Positions 43,401-51,246 of a stretch of 64,000 bases of DNA are shown here, in pieces. How positions within the stretch are numbered: position 1 is the first letter of the stretch; every line of letters starts with the position of its first letter. The notes under the pieces were generated by a model that saw only the letters and a list, made by a program, of their open reading frames with translations, was not told the origin of the DNA and ran no database searches. The position numbers were made by a program, and so were the translations under genes. The stretch comes from Candidatus Pedobacter colombiensis (GTDB taxonomy: Bacteria > Bacteroidota > Bacteroidia > Sphingobacteriales > Sphingobacteriaceae): positions 1,488,001 through 1,552,000 of the forward strand of contig CP119313.1 in assembly GCA_029202485.1 (NCBI GenBank), in the 5' to 3' direction.

Positions 43401-44057
43401 ATGGCATACAAGTTTGTTGATAATTACAGAGAGCAGGGGGCAAGAAAACGTTTGGTAGTTCACCTTGAAGCGAGAGGGATAGCGGATAAGAAAGTACTTA
43501 AGGCAATAGGAAAAGTACCAAGACATTTCTTTTTTGATGAAACCTTCTGGAATCAGGCTTATAAGGATATTGCGTTCCCTATAGGTGATGGACAAACTAT
43601 TTCACAGCCATATACTGTGGCTTATCAAAGCGAACTACTTCATGTTAAAAAAGGTGATAAGGTTTTAGAAATCGGAACAGGTTCCGGTTATCAGACTTGC
43701 ATACTGATGGAGCTGGGCGCAAATGTTTATACAATAGAACGTCAGGAAAGTATATATAGACATACCATTCGGGTTTTGCCAGGAATGGGCTATAATGCAC
43801 ATTTCTTTTTTGGTGATGGATCAAAAGGGATTGCTGAACATGCCCCTTATGATAAAATTATTGTAACTGCGGGAGCTCCCTTTGTGCCTGAAGCATTGCT
43901 GAAACAGCTTAAAATAGGTGGAATATTGGTAATCCCGGTAGGGGATGAGAATTCACAAAAAATGGTAACGGTAATCCGAATTAATGAAACAGATTATGAT
44001 AGGATTGAACTGGATACCTTTAGATTTGTACCTCTTGTGGGCGACCAGGCCTGGTAG
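43401..44057 (+). CDS. pcm: Protein-L-isoaspartate O-methyltransferase
   Basis: This 218-residue SAM-dependent methyltransferase repairs isoaspartyl residues in damaged proteins. The SAM loop VLEIGTGSGYQTCIL is near residue 90. Preceding it is the substrate block ISQPYTVAYQSELL, and VTAGAPFVPEALLKQL follows near 155. The length is normal. A -7-like TAAATTTG (43386-43393) ends only 7 nt before the ATG, so the transcript may have almost no leader. Confidence 0.95.
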   Translation: MAYKFVDNYREQGARKRLVVHLEARGIADKKVLKAIGKVPRHFFFDETFWNQAYKDIAFPIGDGQTISQPYTVAYQSELLHVKKGDKVLEIGTGSGYQTCILMELGANVYTIERQESIYRHTIRVLPGMGYNAHFFFGDGSKGIAEHAPYDKIIVTAGAPFVPEALLKQLKIGGILVIPVGDENSQKMVTVIRINETDYDRIELDTFRFVPLVGDQAW

Positions 44058-44080
44058 CGGGGAGTCAGGATTAAGGACCG

Positions 44081-44530
44081 TTAGATTTTCATTGCCCGGT
44101 CCATTTCTCTTTTAGATTCCCTGTCTTTGATACTATCTCTTTTATCGAATTCTTTTTTACCTTGTGCAAGAGCTATCTCTATTTTAGCAAAACCTCTTTC
44201 GTTGGTAAAAATGCGTAAGGGTACTATGGTATAGCCCTTTTCTTCGCTTTTTGCTTTAAGCTTTTTAAGTTCTTTTTTATGAAGCAGCAAAACACGGTCA
44301 CGTTTAATCTCATGGTGATGAAAAGAGCTGTGGCTGTATTCGGAGATATGCAGATTCCTTACATAAAGTACATTGCCAATAAACATACAGAAAGCATCTG
44401 TCATATTGGCCTTACCTTGTCTTATCGCCTTTATTTCGGTACCTAAAAGGGCTAATCCGGCATTATATTTATCAATAATGTGGTAGTCGAAAAAGGCTCT
44501 TTTATTTTTTATTTGGACGTCGTTTTTCAT
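44081..44530 (-). CDS. smpB: SsrA-binding protein
   Basis: This 149-residue SmpB binds tmRNA for ribosome rescue. Recognisable blocks are NKRAFFDYHIIDKYNAGLAL, GTEIKAIRQGKANMTDAF, and the basic KKEFDKRDSIKDRESKREMD tail. The tail is the part that enters the mRNA channel. No tmRNA gene was found in the window. It is oriented with the Nramp gene upstream at a 23-bp gap. Confidence 0.97.
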   Translation of the reverse strand: MKNDVQIKNKRAFFDYHIIDKYNAGLALLGTEIKAIRQGKANMTDAFCMFIGNVLYVRNLHISEYSHSSFHHHEIKRDRVLLLHKKELKKLKAKSEEKGYTIVPLRIFTNERGFAKIEIALAQGKKEFDKRDSIKDRESKREMDRAMKI

Positions 44531-44553
44531 AACAATCCGCTAATATCTCAATT

Positions 44554-46425
44554 TTATCTCACAATAAGCACAGGAATGGATACTTTATGGCGAACAGAAT
44601 TGACTGTAGTTCCTAGTATGAGGTCTTTTAGCCCCTTATGTCCGTGAGCACCCATTACCAATAACTGAAGATTATTCTCGTTGCTGATGGTCACAATTGC
44701 TTTTACCGTACCACCATAACCTATATGTGGGGTGGATTCATAACCTAATTCGGCCAGATTATCGCAGTATTTTTGAAGGTTTTCTGTATCACTCTTTGTT
44801 TCGTAATCTAATACTGAATCTCCGTAATATCGTGCAGCTGCAGTTTCCACTACATGTATCAGGTAATAATGAGCGTGTTTGCCACCTTGAATAAGCGCGT
44901 GACGTATGGTATTGCGATCGTTTTTAGAGAAATCTACCGTAATGCCTATGCGGGTGTAATCGATCTTTTCGACATGTTCAATGTCAAGTGCTTCTCCATG
45001 TGGTACGATGTTGTTCTCTCTTCTTAAATGAGCGACCAATGGATATATAAAGATATACAATAAGAATAGTCCTATCAATATAGCTGCAGGAACCACTAAG
45101 ACATAAATATACCAGCCTCCTTCTGCTCCCCAGGTTTTGACTTCTTCAATAACCAGTTTAACATTTAGGGATACTATGACAATAGCGCTTACCCAGGCTA
45201 GAATTTTTAGCCAGGTTTTTATGGCGAAGCCTTTCATTAATTTTTTATCGGATGTAAAGTGAATTAAGGGAATTACAGCAAAGCCCAGTTGTAAACTTAA
45301 AACAACCTGACTTAAAATAAGCAGCCCGCTTAATGCATCGTCGCCGTACCACAGGATGGTGCAAAATGCGGGTATAATGGCTAGTAAGCGAGTTATTAAT
45401 CGGCGTAACCAAGGTCGTATACGTAGTTTAAGGTGGCCTTCCATTACAATTTGTCCGGCTAAAGTTCCGGTAATGGTAGAGCTTTGCCCGGCAGCAATCA
45501 GCGCAATGGCGAAAAGGGCAGGAGCTACATTGCCGAATATGTTTCTAAGGAGTTTGTGCGCGTCCTGTATCTCGGCAACTTCGTGTAGGCCATTTTTGTA
45601 AAATGCAGCAGCAGCAAGGATAAGTATCGCGGCATTGACAAAAAAAGCAAGGTTTAAGGCTACTGCAGTATCAATGAAATTGAATTTTATAGCTTCTTTA
45701 ATGCCTTTGTCATCGCGTTCAAATTTGCGGGTTTGCACCAATGACGAGTGGAGGTATAGGTTGTGTGGCATTACAGTAGCTCCAATTATACCAATGGCGA
45801 TGTATAAAGCTTCTCCTGATAACATGGAGGGCTGAAATCCTTTTGCTATTTCTTTAAGTGAGGGTTCTACAATAAACATTTCGGCCAGAAATGATAGCCC
45901 TACTATAAATACCATGGAAACAATAAATGCTTCCATTTTACGCATGCCTTTGTTGAGTAAAAAAAGAAGGAGAACGGTATCGAAAATGGTTATGCTGATA
46001 CCCCATATTAATGGTAGTCCAAACAATAGGTTTAATCCTATAGCCATTCCTATAATTTCTGCCAGGTCGCAGGCTACGATTGCGATTTGCGCCAATCCAA
46101 ATAAAGGAATATTTGCCCATTTTGGATAAGCATTTCTGGATGCCTGTGCAAGATCGAGCCCTCTTACAATACCTAAACGGGCACTGAGTGACTGCAATAG
46201 TAAGGCGATAAGGTTTGACATGAGTAGTATCCATATTAACTGATAACCGAATTTACTACCGCCTGCAAGATCAGTTGCCCAGTTGCCAGGGTCCATATAA
46301 CCCACACTTATTAAATATGCTGGGCCTATAAAGGAAAGGATGCGCCGCCAGCCAGTGCGCTTGTCGGTATCTATACTTTGATGTACTTCGCTTAAGGATT
46401 GGGTATCTATATGTGAGGTTTTCAT
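44554..46425 (-). CDS. mntH: Nramp divalent metal transporter fused to a universal stress domain
   Basis: This 623-residue protein has an Nramp transporter core of about 11 helices with the TM1 metal site MDPGNWATDLAGGS and the TM6 site VMPHNLYLHSSLVQTR, as in proton-coupled manganese/iron importers. After about residue 480 comes a universal stress domain with the ATP motif GAHGHKGLKDLILGTT (G-2x-G-9x-G-T). The USP moiety could link uptake to nucleotide or stress state; this is inference. The ATG at 46425 leaves a 1-bp gap to the DtxR/MntR-type regulator gene, so both share a transcript. Confidence 0.9.
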   Translation of the reverse strand: MKTSHIDTQSLSEVHQSIDTDKRTGWRRILSFIGPAYLISVGYMDPGNWATDLAGGSKFGYQLIWILLMSNLIALLLQSLSARLGIVRGLDLAQASRNAYPKWANIPLFGLAQIAIVACDLAEIIGMAIGLNLLFGLPLIWGISITIFDTVLLLFLLNKGMRKMEAFIVSMVFIVGLSFLAEMFIVEPSLKEIAKGFQPSMLSGEALYIAIGIIGATVMPHNLYLHSSLVQTRKFERDDKGIKEAIKFNFIDTAVALNLAFFVNAAILILAAAAFYKNGLHEVAEIQDAHKLLRNIFGNVAPALFAIALIAAGQSSTITGTLAGQIVMEGHLKLRIRPWLRRLITRLLAIIPAFCTILWYGDDALSGLLILSQVVLSLQLGFAVIPLIHFTSDKKLMKGFAIKTWLKILAWVSAIVIVSLNVKLVIEEVKTWGAEGGWYIYVLVVPAAILIGLFLLYIFIYPLVAHLRRENNIVPHGEALDIEHVEKIDYTRIGITVDFSKNDRNTIRHALIQGGKHAHYYLIHVVETAAARYYGDSVLDYETKSDTENLQKYCDNLAELGYESTPHIGYGGTVKAIVTISNENNLQLLVMGAHGHKGLKDLILGTTVNSVRHKVSIPVLIVR

Positions 46426-46426
46426 A

Positions 46427-47080
46427 TTACAATTTAATAAGGATATGTTTGGCAACTTCCCGGCTTACACTGATTTTTTTCTCTTCTAACATCAATTCAA
46501 CCGAGCCATCAAAATCAGTGATTTCTTTTATTTTAAGTTTTTTTCCGAGGGTTAATCCTAGTTTTTCAAGGTGCTTTAAGAATATGGATGAGTGTTCGCT
46601 AACACCCATAATTAAGCCTTGTTCGCCTGGTTTAAGTTTGTTGAGCTTGGTAAATGGAATGGTATCAAATTGTCCGTTTTTATCGGGAATAGGGTCGCCA
46701 TGAGGGTCGCTTTTAGGGAAAGCCAGAAACTCGTCCAGCCGTTCGATTAGCTCAACAGATTTAATGTGCTCCAGATCTTCGGCGATATCGTGAACTTCGT
46801 CCCATTTAAAGTTTAACTTTTCTACCAGAAAAACTTCCCACAGGCGATGTTTACGTACAATATTAATAGCAGCTGATTTGCCACTTGGTGTTAGTTTAAC
46901 TCCCTGGTATTTTTTATAGTCGATCAATTGCTTATCAGCCAGTTTTTTTATCATATCTGTAACAGAGGCGGCTTTGGTCTGCATTTTTTCTGCTATTGCA
47001 TTTGTTTGTACAGCTTCATCATTGTTTTGCGACAAATGGTATATGATTTTCAGGTAGTTCTCTTCAGTGAATGATTGCAT
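46427..47080 (-). CDS. DtxR/MntR-family metal-dependent repressor
   Basis: This 217-residue regulator has a winged HTH (IAEKMQTKAASVTDMIKKL near residue 35), a dimerisation domain with metal-ligand candidates (HDIAEDLEHIKSVELIERL, near residues 95-115) and a C-terminal FeoA/SH3-like domain. When loaded with manganese or iron it should bind the palindrome at 47086-47111 and shut off itself and the Nramp gene. A TTG ten codons upstream would start within that operator, so the ATG at 47080 is preferred. Confidence 0.93.
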   Translation of the reverse strand: MQSFTEENYLKIIYHLSQNNDEAVQTNAIAEKMQTKAASVTDMIKKLADKQLIDYKKYQGVKLTPSGKSAAINIVRKHRLWEVFLVEKLNFKWDEVHDIAEDLEHIKSVELIERLDEFLAFPKSDPHGDPIPDKNGQFDTIPFTKLNKLKPGEQGLIMGVSEHSSIFLKHLEKLGLTLGKKLKIKEITDFDGSVELMLEEKKISVSREVAKHILIKL

Positions 47081-47085
47081 TTTTG

Positions 47086-47115
47086 TTTGACTAACTATAT
47101 GTTTAGACAAATCTA
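47086..47115 (-). promoter_or_regulatory. MntR/DtxR operator overlapping the -7 box
   Basis: TTTGACTAA (47086-47094) and TTAGACAAA (47103-47111) are inverted arms with one mismatch and an 8-bp spacer. A minus-strand -7 box, TAGATTTG (47108-47115), overlaps the right arm. Metal-bound repressor on this site would block transcription of the regulator-transporter pair. Confidence 0.65.
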
Positions 47116-47193
47116 AAAAAATAGAAGAGAAATAAACGATAAATTATCGGTTTTTTTTTAGAATAAAATTTGGTGCGTAATGTATTCTTATTC

Positions 47194-47201
47194 TATCTTT
47201 G
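47194..47201 (+). promoter_or_regulatory. Candidate -7 box of the Lrp/AsnC gene
   Basis: TATCTTTG matches TAnnTTTG. TTTG at 47169-47172 lies 21 bp upstream as a possible -33 element. The ATG follows at 47218, leaving a leader of about 10 nt. Confidence 0.5.
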
Positions 47202-47217
47202 GACATACTTTAAAATA

Positions 47218-47688
47218 ATGGCGACAGAACTAGATAAAACGGATTTTAAGATTCTTAAATTGTTACAGGAAAATGGTAGGATGACCAACTTGCTTTTATC
47301 TCAGGAGATTGGACTTTCACCAGCCCCAACATTGGAGAGAGTAAGGAAACTAGAGGTTTCGGGGTTTATTAAAAGTTATCATGCCTTGGTTGATGAAGAA
47401 AAGCTAGGCTTAGGAATAAAAACCTTTATCCAGGTTCAACTGGATTTTCATAAGAACAATACGATTCAGATTTTTCTGGATGAGGTAAATCAGATTAAAG
47501 AAATTACGGAATGCCACCATGTGACAGGCCAGGCTGATTTTTTACTTAAGGTGTACGTGAATGATATTAAAGCTTATGAGCGTTTGATTATGGATAAGAT
47601 CAGTAAAATATCTGTAGTGAAGACGTTTCAGACGATGATGATAATGTCTACTACCAAGAAAGAACCTATCGTTCCTTTGGAGTACTAG
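47218..47688 (+). CDS. Lrp/AsnC-family transcriptional regulator
   Basis: This 156-residue regulator has the AsnC HTH at its start (DFKILKLLQENGRMTNLLLS then SPAPTLERVRKLEVSGFI) and a C-terminal RAM effector domain with ECHHVTGQADFLLKVYVND. Lrp-type proteins form octamers and respond to amino acids. The ATG at 47218 starts the usual N-terminus; the upstream in-frame extension covers the promoter. It converges with ung at a long bidirectional terminator. Confidence 0.93.
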   Translation: MATELDKTDFKILKLLQENGRMTNLLLSQEIGLSPAPTLERVRKLEVSGFIKSYHALVDEEKLGLGIKTFIQVQLDFHKNNTIQIFLDEVNQIKEITECHHVTGQADFLLKVYVNDIKAYERLIMDKISKISVVKTFQTMMIMSTTKKEPIVPLEY

Positions 47689-47700
47689 ATTTAAGAATTA

Positions 47701-47751
47701 AAAATGAAAGGGCCCATGTCACATCATTGATGATCTGGGCTCTTTCATTTT
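47701..47751. terminator. Bidirectional terminator between the AsnC-type gene and ung
   Basis: AAAATGAAAGGGCCCA (47701-47716) and TGGGCTCTTTCATTTT (47736-47751) form a 16-bp stem with one G-T wobble. T-rich flanks exist on both strands, so it can end both convergent transcripts. Confidence 0.8.
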
Positions 47752-48429
47752 TTAGGAGATTTGCCAGTTAATTGGGCTTTGTCCTTGCTCAATTAGTTTA
47801 GCATTGGTTTTTGAAAAAGGCCCACTCCCCAGAAAGCCATTATAGGCTGAAAAGGGTGAGGGGTGTGCTGCAGCAATGATGGTATGTTTACTTTTGTCAA
47901 TTAACACCGATTTATTTTGTGCATATCTTCCCCATAATAAAAAGATCAGCCCCGTTCTTTTTTCAGACAGTTCACTAATAATTTTATCTGTAAAGGTTTC
48001 CCAACCCATTCTTTGGTGCGAACCGGCTTCATGGGCTCTTACTGTTAGTGTTGCATTTAGCAATAAAACACCTTCATCTGCCCATTGGGTTAGGTTGCCA
48101 TGATTGGGAACAGAAAAGCCGGGTATATCTGTAGCTAATTCTTTATATATGTTTTTTAAAGATGGGGGTACGGCAATGCCTTTTTGAACAGAAAAGGATA
48201 AACCATGGGCCTGTCCGGTACCATGATATGGGTCTTGTCCAAGAATAACCACTTTTACTTTATCAAAAGGAGTATGGTTTAATGCACTGAATATATCTTC
48301 ACCTTTAGGATAAATGATATGACCTTTTTGTTTTTCTTCAAGCAAAAAGGTTTTTAGGGATTTCATATAAGGTTTTTCAAACTCATCGCTTAAAACTTTT
48401 AACCAGCTTTCTTCTATGGAAACGGACAT
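47752..48429 (-). CDS. ung: Uracil-DNA glycosylase
   Basis: This 225-residue family 1 uracil-DNA glycosylase removes uracil from DNA at the start of base-excision repair. The water-activating motif GQDPYHGTGQAHGLSFSV (near residue 60) and the DNA-intercalating loop HPSPFSA (near residue 187) are intact. Its size equals that of the canonical enzyme. It converges with the Lrp/AsnC gene. Confidence 0.97.
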   Translation of the reverse strand: MSVSIEESWLKVLSDEFEKPYMKSLKTFLLEEKQKGHIIYPKGEDIFSALNHTPFDKVKVVILGQDPYHGTGQAHGLSFSVQKGIAVPPSLKNIYKELATDIPGFSVPNHGNLTQWADEGVLLLNATLTVRAHEAGSHQRMGWETFTDKIISELSEKRTGLIFLLWGRYAQNKSVLIDKSKHTIIAAAHPSPFSAYNGFLGSGPFSKTNAKLIEQGQSPINWQIS

Positions 48430-48517
48430 CTGTTATTTCTTTTTTTGCTGAAATTATCACTTTAAATCTACTTTTTGGTATTTAAACACGATATTTGCAA
48501 AAAAAATACAATAGAAT

Positions 48518-49057
48518 ATGCCAAATGTAGTTCGTCTTATTTTAGGTTTTGCAGTGTTGGGTGGTGCAATAGCGCTTATGATCTTCGGTTTTTGGGGATG
48601 GGGTGTTTTGGCCGTTTTTATAAGCATCTTAATTATAGTTACTTATTTCTTTAATGAGAATATGTTATTGGCTCAGTGGTTTCTGAGAAAAGATAATATG
48701 GGTAAAGCGGAAGCTTACTTAAACAGAATAACCAATTACGAAAAACAATTGATTAGAGTGCAGCATGGTTATTACAATTTATTGATAGGCTTGATTGAAT
48801 CAAGAAAAGCACCAATGCAGTCAGAGAAATATTTTAAGAAATCTCTTTCTTTAGGAATGCATATGGATCACAATATTGCTTTGGCAAAGTTAAGTCTGGC
48901 AGGAATTGCAATGGCTAAGAGAAATAAGAGAGAAGCTCAGATGTACTTAACTGAGGCAAAGAAAGCGGATAAGAATAAATTGCTTGCTGACCAGATTAAA
49001 CAATTGAAAGATCAGCTTGGAATGATGGACAGACAACAACAAGTAAGATACAGGTAA
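48518..49057 (+). CDS. Small membrane protein with TPR-like C-terminus
   Basis: This 179-residue protein has two N-terminal transmembrane helices (about residues 5-50) and a helical cytoplasmic part with TPR-like pairs (MGKAEAYLNRITNYEKQ and the segment around KYFKKSLSLGMHMDHN). I do not recognise a family. A similar gene arrangement is not evident nearby. It ends at a perfect 11-bp hairpin terminator. Confidence 0.7.
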   Translation: MPNVVRLILGFAVLGGAIALMIFGFWGWGVLAVFISILIIVTYFFNENMLLAQWFLRKDNMGKAEAYLNRITNYEKQLIRVQHGYYNLLIGLIESRKAPMQSEKYFKKSLSLGMHMDHNIALAKLSLAGIAMAKRNKREAQMYLTEAKKADKNKLLADQIKQLKDQLGMMDRQQQVRYR

Positions 49058-49077
49058 TCAAACCTATAAAAATAGCG

Positions 49078-49103
49078 AAAGGCCACATGCAAATGTGGCC
49101 TTT
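49078..49103. terminator. Terminator shared by converging genes
   Basis: AAAGGCCACAT (49078-49088), loop GCAA, ATGTGGCCTTT (49093-49103): a perfect 11-bp stem followed by TATTTTT. It lies 20 bp after the TPR-like gene and touches the stop codon of the convergent 69-residue gene. Confidence 0.85.
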
Positions 49104-49312
49104 TATTTTTCGCTTAATCTGTCAAAATTTTCGTTCTCTTCCGAGTAAACTCCTCTGCTGATGATATCATCTTCCATATCATTTTTGCTGAAGAACAATT
49201 GCTCCGATTGTATTCTGGTGATCAACTGACGTATTAAGGTCAGATCAAAGGACTCTTTGTTAAGTTTTATACAGTATTCTTTCTCTGTGATTTCTAGACT
49301 TGAACTGTTCAT
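49103..49312 (-). CDS. Hypothetical 69-residue acidic protein
   Basis: This small protein is not recognised. It is acidic and predicted to form a short strand and helix (KEYCIKLNKESFDLTLIRQL) followed by an unstructured glutamate-rich tail (SEENENFDRLSEK). It has its own upstream non-coding gap of 85 bp before lysS and ends at a strong terminator, which supports it being a real gene. Low complexity makes function prediction impossible. Confidence 0.5.
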   Translation of the reverse strand: MNSSSLEITEKEYCIKLNKESFDLTLIRQLITRIQSEQLFFSKNDMEDDIISRGVYSEENENFDRLSEK

Positions 49313-49397
49313 ATACTTTCAATTTAAATATGTATAAAAATAAAAAAAGCTTGCTACAGTTTTTGTAGCAAGCTTTTAAGTTTATGTTATTTATATG

Positions 49398-51119
49398 TTA
49401 AGAAAACCAGGCTGTAACCTCTTCTTTCGAAGGCATGCTTAAGTCCAGTTTAAGTTTTTTACGCATTCCACCCAGGTCATTAAATACTTTGTTAGGGTTT
49501 GCTGCTTTCAGTTCTTCTATCGTGTTGATGTTCATTTTTCTGATTACCTGAACCCATTCAGCAGGAATACCGGCATTTACAAAATCTTCATCTGTAGTTA
49601 CTTTAGCTTTCTTCTCCGGTCTCATCTGAGGGAAGAATAATACTTCTTGTATGGTGGATTGATTGGTCATTAACATTACCAAACGATCAATACCAATACC
49701 TAATCCTGAGGTAGGAGGCATCCCATATTCTAGTGCACGGATAAAATCATCATCCATGGCCATAGCCTCATCATCACCTCTTGCAGCCAGTTTTAACTGA
49801 TCTTCAAAACGCTCACGTTGATCAATAGGGTCATTCAACTCCGAATAAGCATTGGCTATTTCTTTACCCATTACAAATAGCTCAAAACGTTCTACCAGAC
49901 CTTCTTTGCTTCTGTGTTTTTTAGCAAGCGGGGTCATTTCAAGTGGGTAATCTGTAATGTATGTTGGCTGAATCAGGTTGGCTTCAACTTTTTCACTGAA
50001 AAGTTCATCAATTAATTTTCCTCTACCCATGGTAGCATCAATTTCAATATTCAGACTTTTGCAGGTCGCTTTAAGTTCCTCTTCTGTCATATTGGATACA
50101 TCGATGCCGGTATATTTCTGGATCGACTCGTACATGGTCAGTTTTTCGTAAGGACCTTCGAAGTTGATTTCGTGCTCGCCAACTTTTACAACAGATGTTC
50201 CATGGATAGCTACTGCAACTTTTTCCAGACATTCCTCTACCATTTCCATCATCCAGATGTAGTCTTTATAGGCTACATAGATTTCCATAGAAGTAAACTC
50301 AGGATTATGGGTTCTGTCCATACCTTCATTTCTGAACATCTTTCCAAACTCATAAACACCGTCAAATCCGGCAACGATTAATCTTTTTAAGTATAATTCG
50401 TTAGCTATACGCAGATAAAGCGGCATATCCAGCGTATTGTGATGCGTAGCGAAAGGACGTGCGGCAGCACCACCGTGGATAGGCTGAAGAATTGGCGTTT
50501 CCACCTCCATCCATCCCTGGTTGTCGAAATAATTACGCATGGTATTGATCACCTTAGAACGGCTTATGAAGATCTGCCTAAAGTCAGGATTTACGGTAAG
50601 ATCCACATAGCGTTGTCTATAGCGCATTTCCGGATCGGTAAAGCCATCATAAATATTGCCATCCTCATCACGCTTCACAATTGGTAAAGGTTTTAATGAT
50701 TTAGACAATAAGGTGAGTTCTGTAACGTGAATAGAGATCTCGCCGGTTTGTGTAGTAAATACATAACCTTTAACACCAATAAAATCACCCAGATCCATTA
50801 GTTTTTTAAATACAGTATTATATAGCGTTTTATCTTCATCTGGACAAAGGTCATCTCTCTTTAAATAAACCTGTATTCTGCCCGTTGAATCTTGTAGTTC
50901 TACAAAGGAAGCACTACCCATAATACGACGGCTCATGATACGGCCTGCAATACTGATGTTCTTATAGGCAGTTTTATCTCGTTCGTAGTTCGCTAATATG
51001 TCTGCAGCATTGGCATTGATTTCAAATGCTTCGGCAGGGTAGGGATTGATCCCAAGCTCACGTAATTGGCTTAACGAATTACGGCGCAATACTTCTAGTT
51101 CTGATAGTCCTGTACTCAT
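49398..51119 (-). CDS. lysS: Lysyl-tRNA synthetase, class II
   Basis: This 573-residue class II LysRS has an N-terminal OB-fold anticodon-binding domain (ISIAGRIMSRRIMGSASFVE near residue 60) and catalytic motifs 2 (FRNEGMDRTHNPEFTSMEIY) and 3 (GLGIGIDRLVMLMTNQ). The C-terminal tail of about 60 residues after motif 3 extends past the E. coli enzyme and includes a helix-hairpin-like VIRKMNINTIEELKAANP segment. That tail is common in Bacteroidota. A small hairpin lies in the short leader. Confidence 0.96.
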   Translation of the reverse strand: MSTGLSELEVLRRNSLSQLRELGINPYPAEAFEINANAADILANYERDKTAYKNISIAGRIMSRRIMGSASFVELQDSTGRIQVYLKRDDLCPDEDKTLYNTVFKKLMDLGDFIGVKGYVFTTQTGEISIHVTELTLLSKSLKPLPIVKRDEDGNIYDGFTDPEMRYRQRYVDLTVNPDFRQIFISRSKVINTMRNYFDNQGWMEVETPILQPIHGGAAARPFATHHNTLDMPLYLRIANELYLKRLIVAGFDGVYEFGKMFRNEGMDRTHNPEFTSMEIYVAYKDYIWMMEMVEECLEKVAVAIHGTSVVKVGEHEINFEGPYEKLTMYESIQKYTGIDVSNMTEEELKATCKSLNIEIDATMGRGKLIDELFSEKVEANLIQPTYITDYPLEMTPLAKKHRSKEGLVERFELFVMGKEIANAYSELNDPIDQRERFEDQLKLAARGDDEAMAMDDDFIRALEYGMPPTSGLGIGIDRLVMLMTNQSTIQEVLFFPQMRPEKKAKVTTDEDFVNAGIPAEWVQVIRKMNINTIEELKAANPNKVFNDLGGMRKKLKLDLSMPSKEEVTAWFS

Positions 51120-51246
51120 ATATTTTTTGTATCTGGCATCAAGCCTGATACCTGATTTTTTTAAAAATTAAAATTAGGCAAAAATAGGGATTTACCTTAG
51201 TTCTTTATGTCGATCGGAATAAGAAACGTAAAATATTTTAAACAGC

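Noticed and set aside
49103..49312. Treating the 69-residue gene as a shadow frame
   Set aside because: It overlaps no other gene, has its own leader space and ends on a strong terminator, so it was kept as a low-confidence gene.
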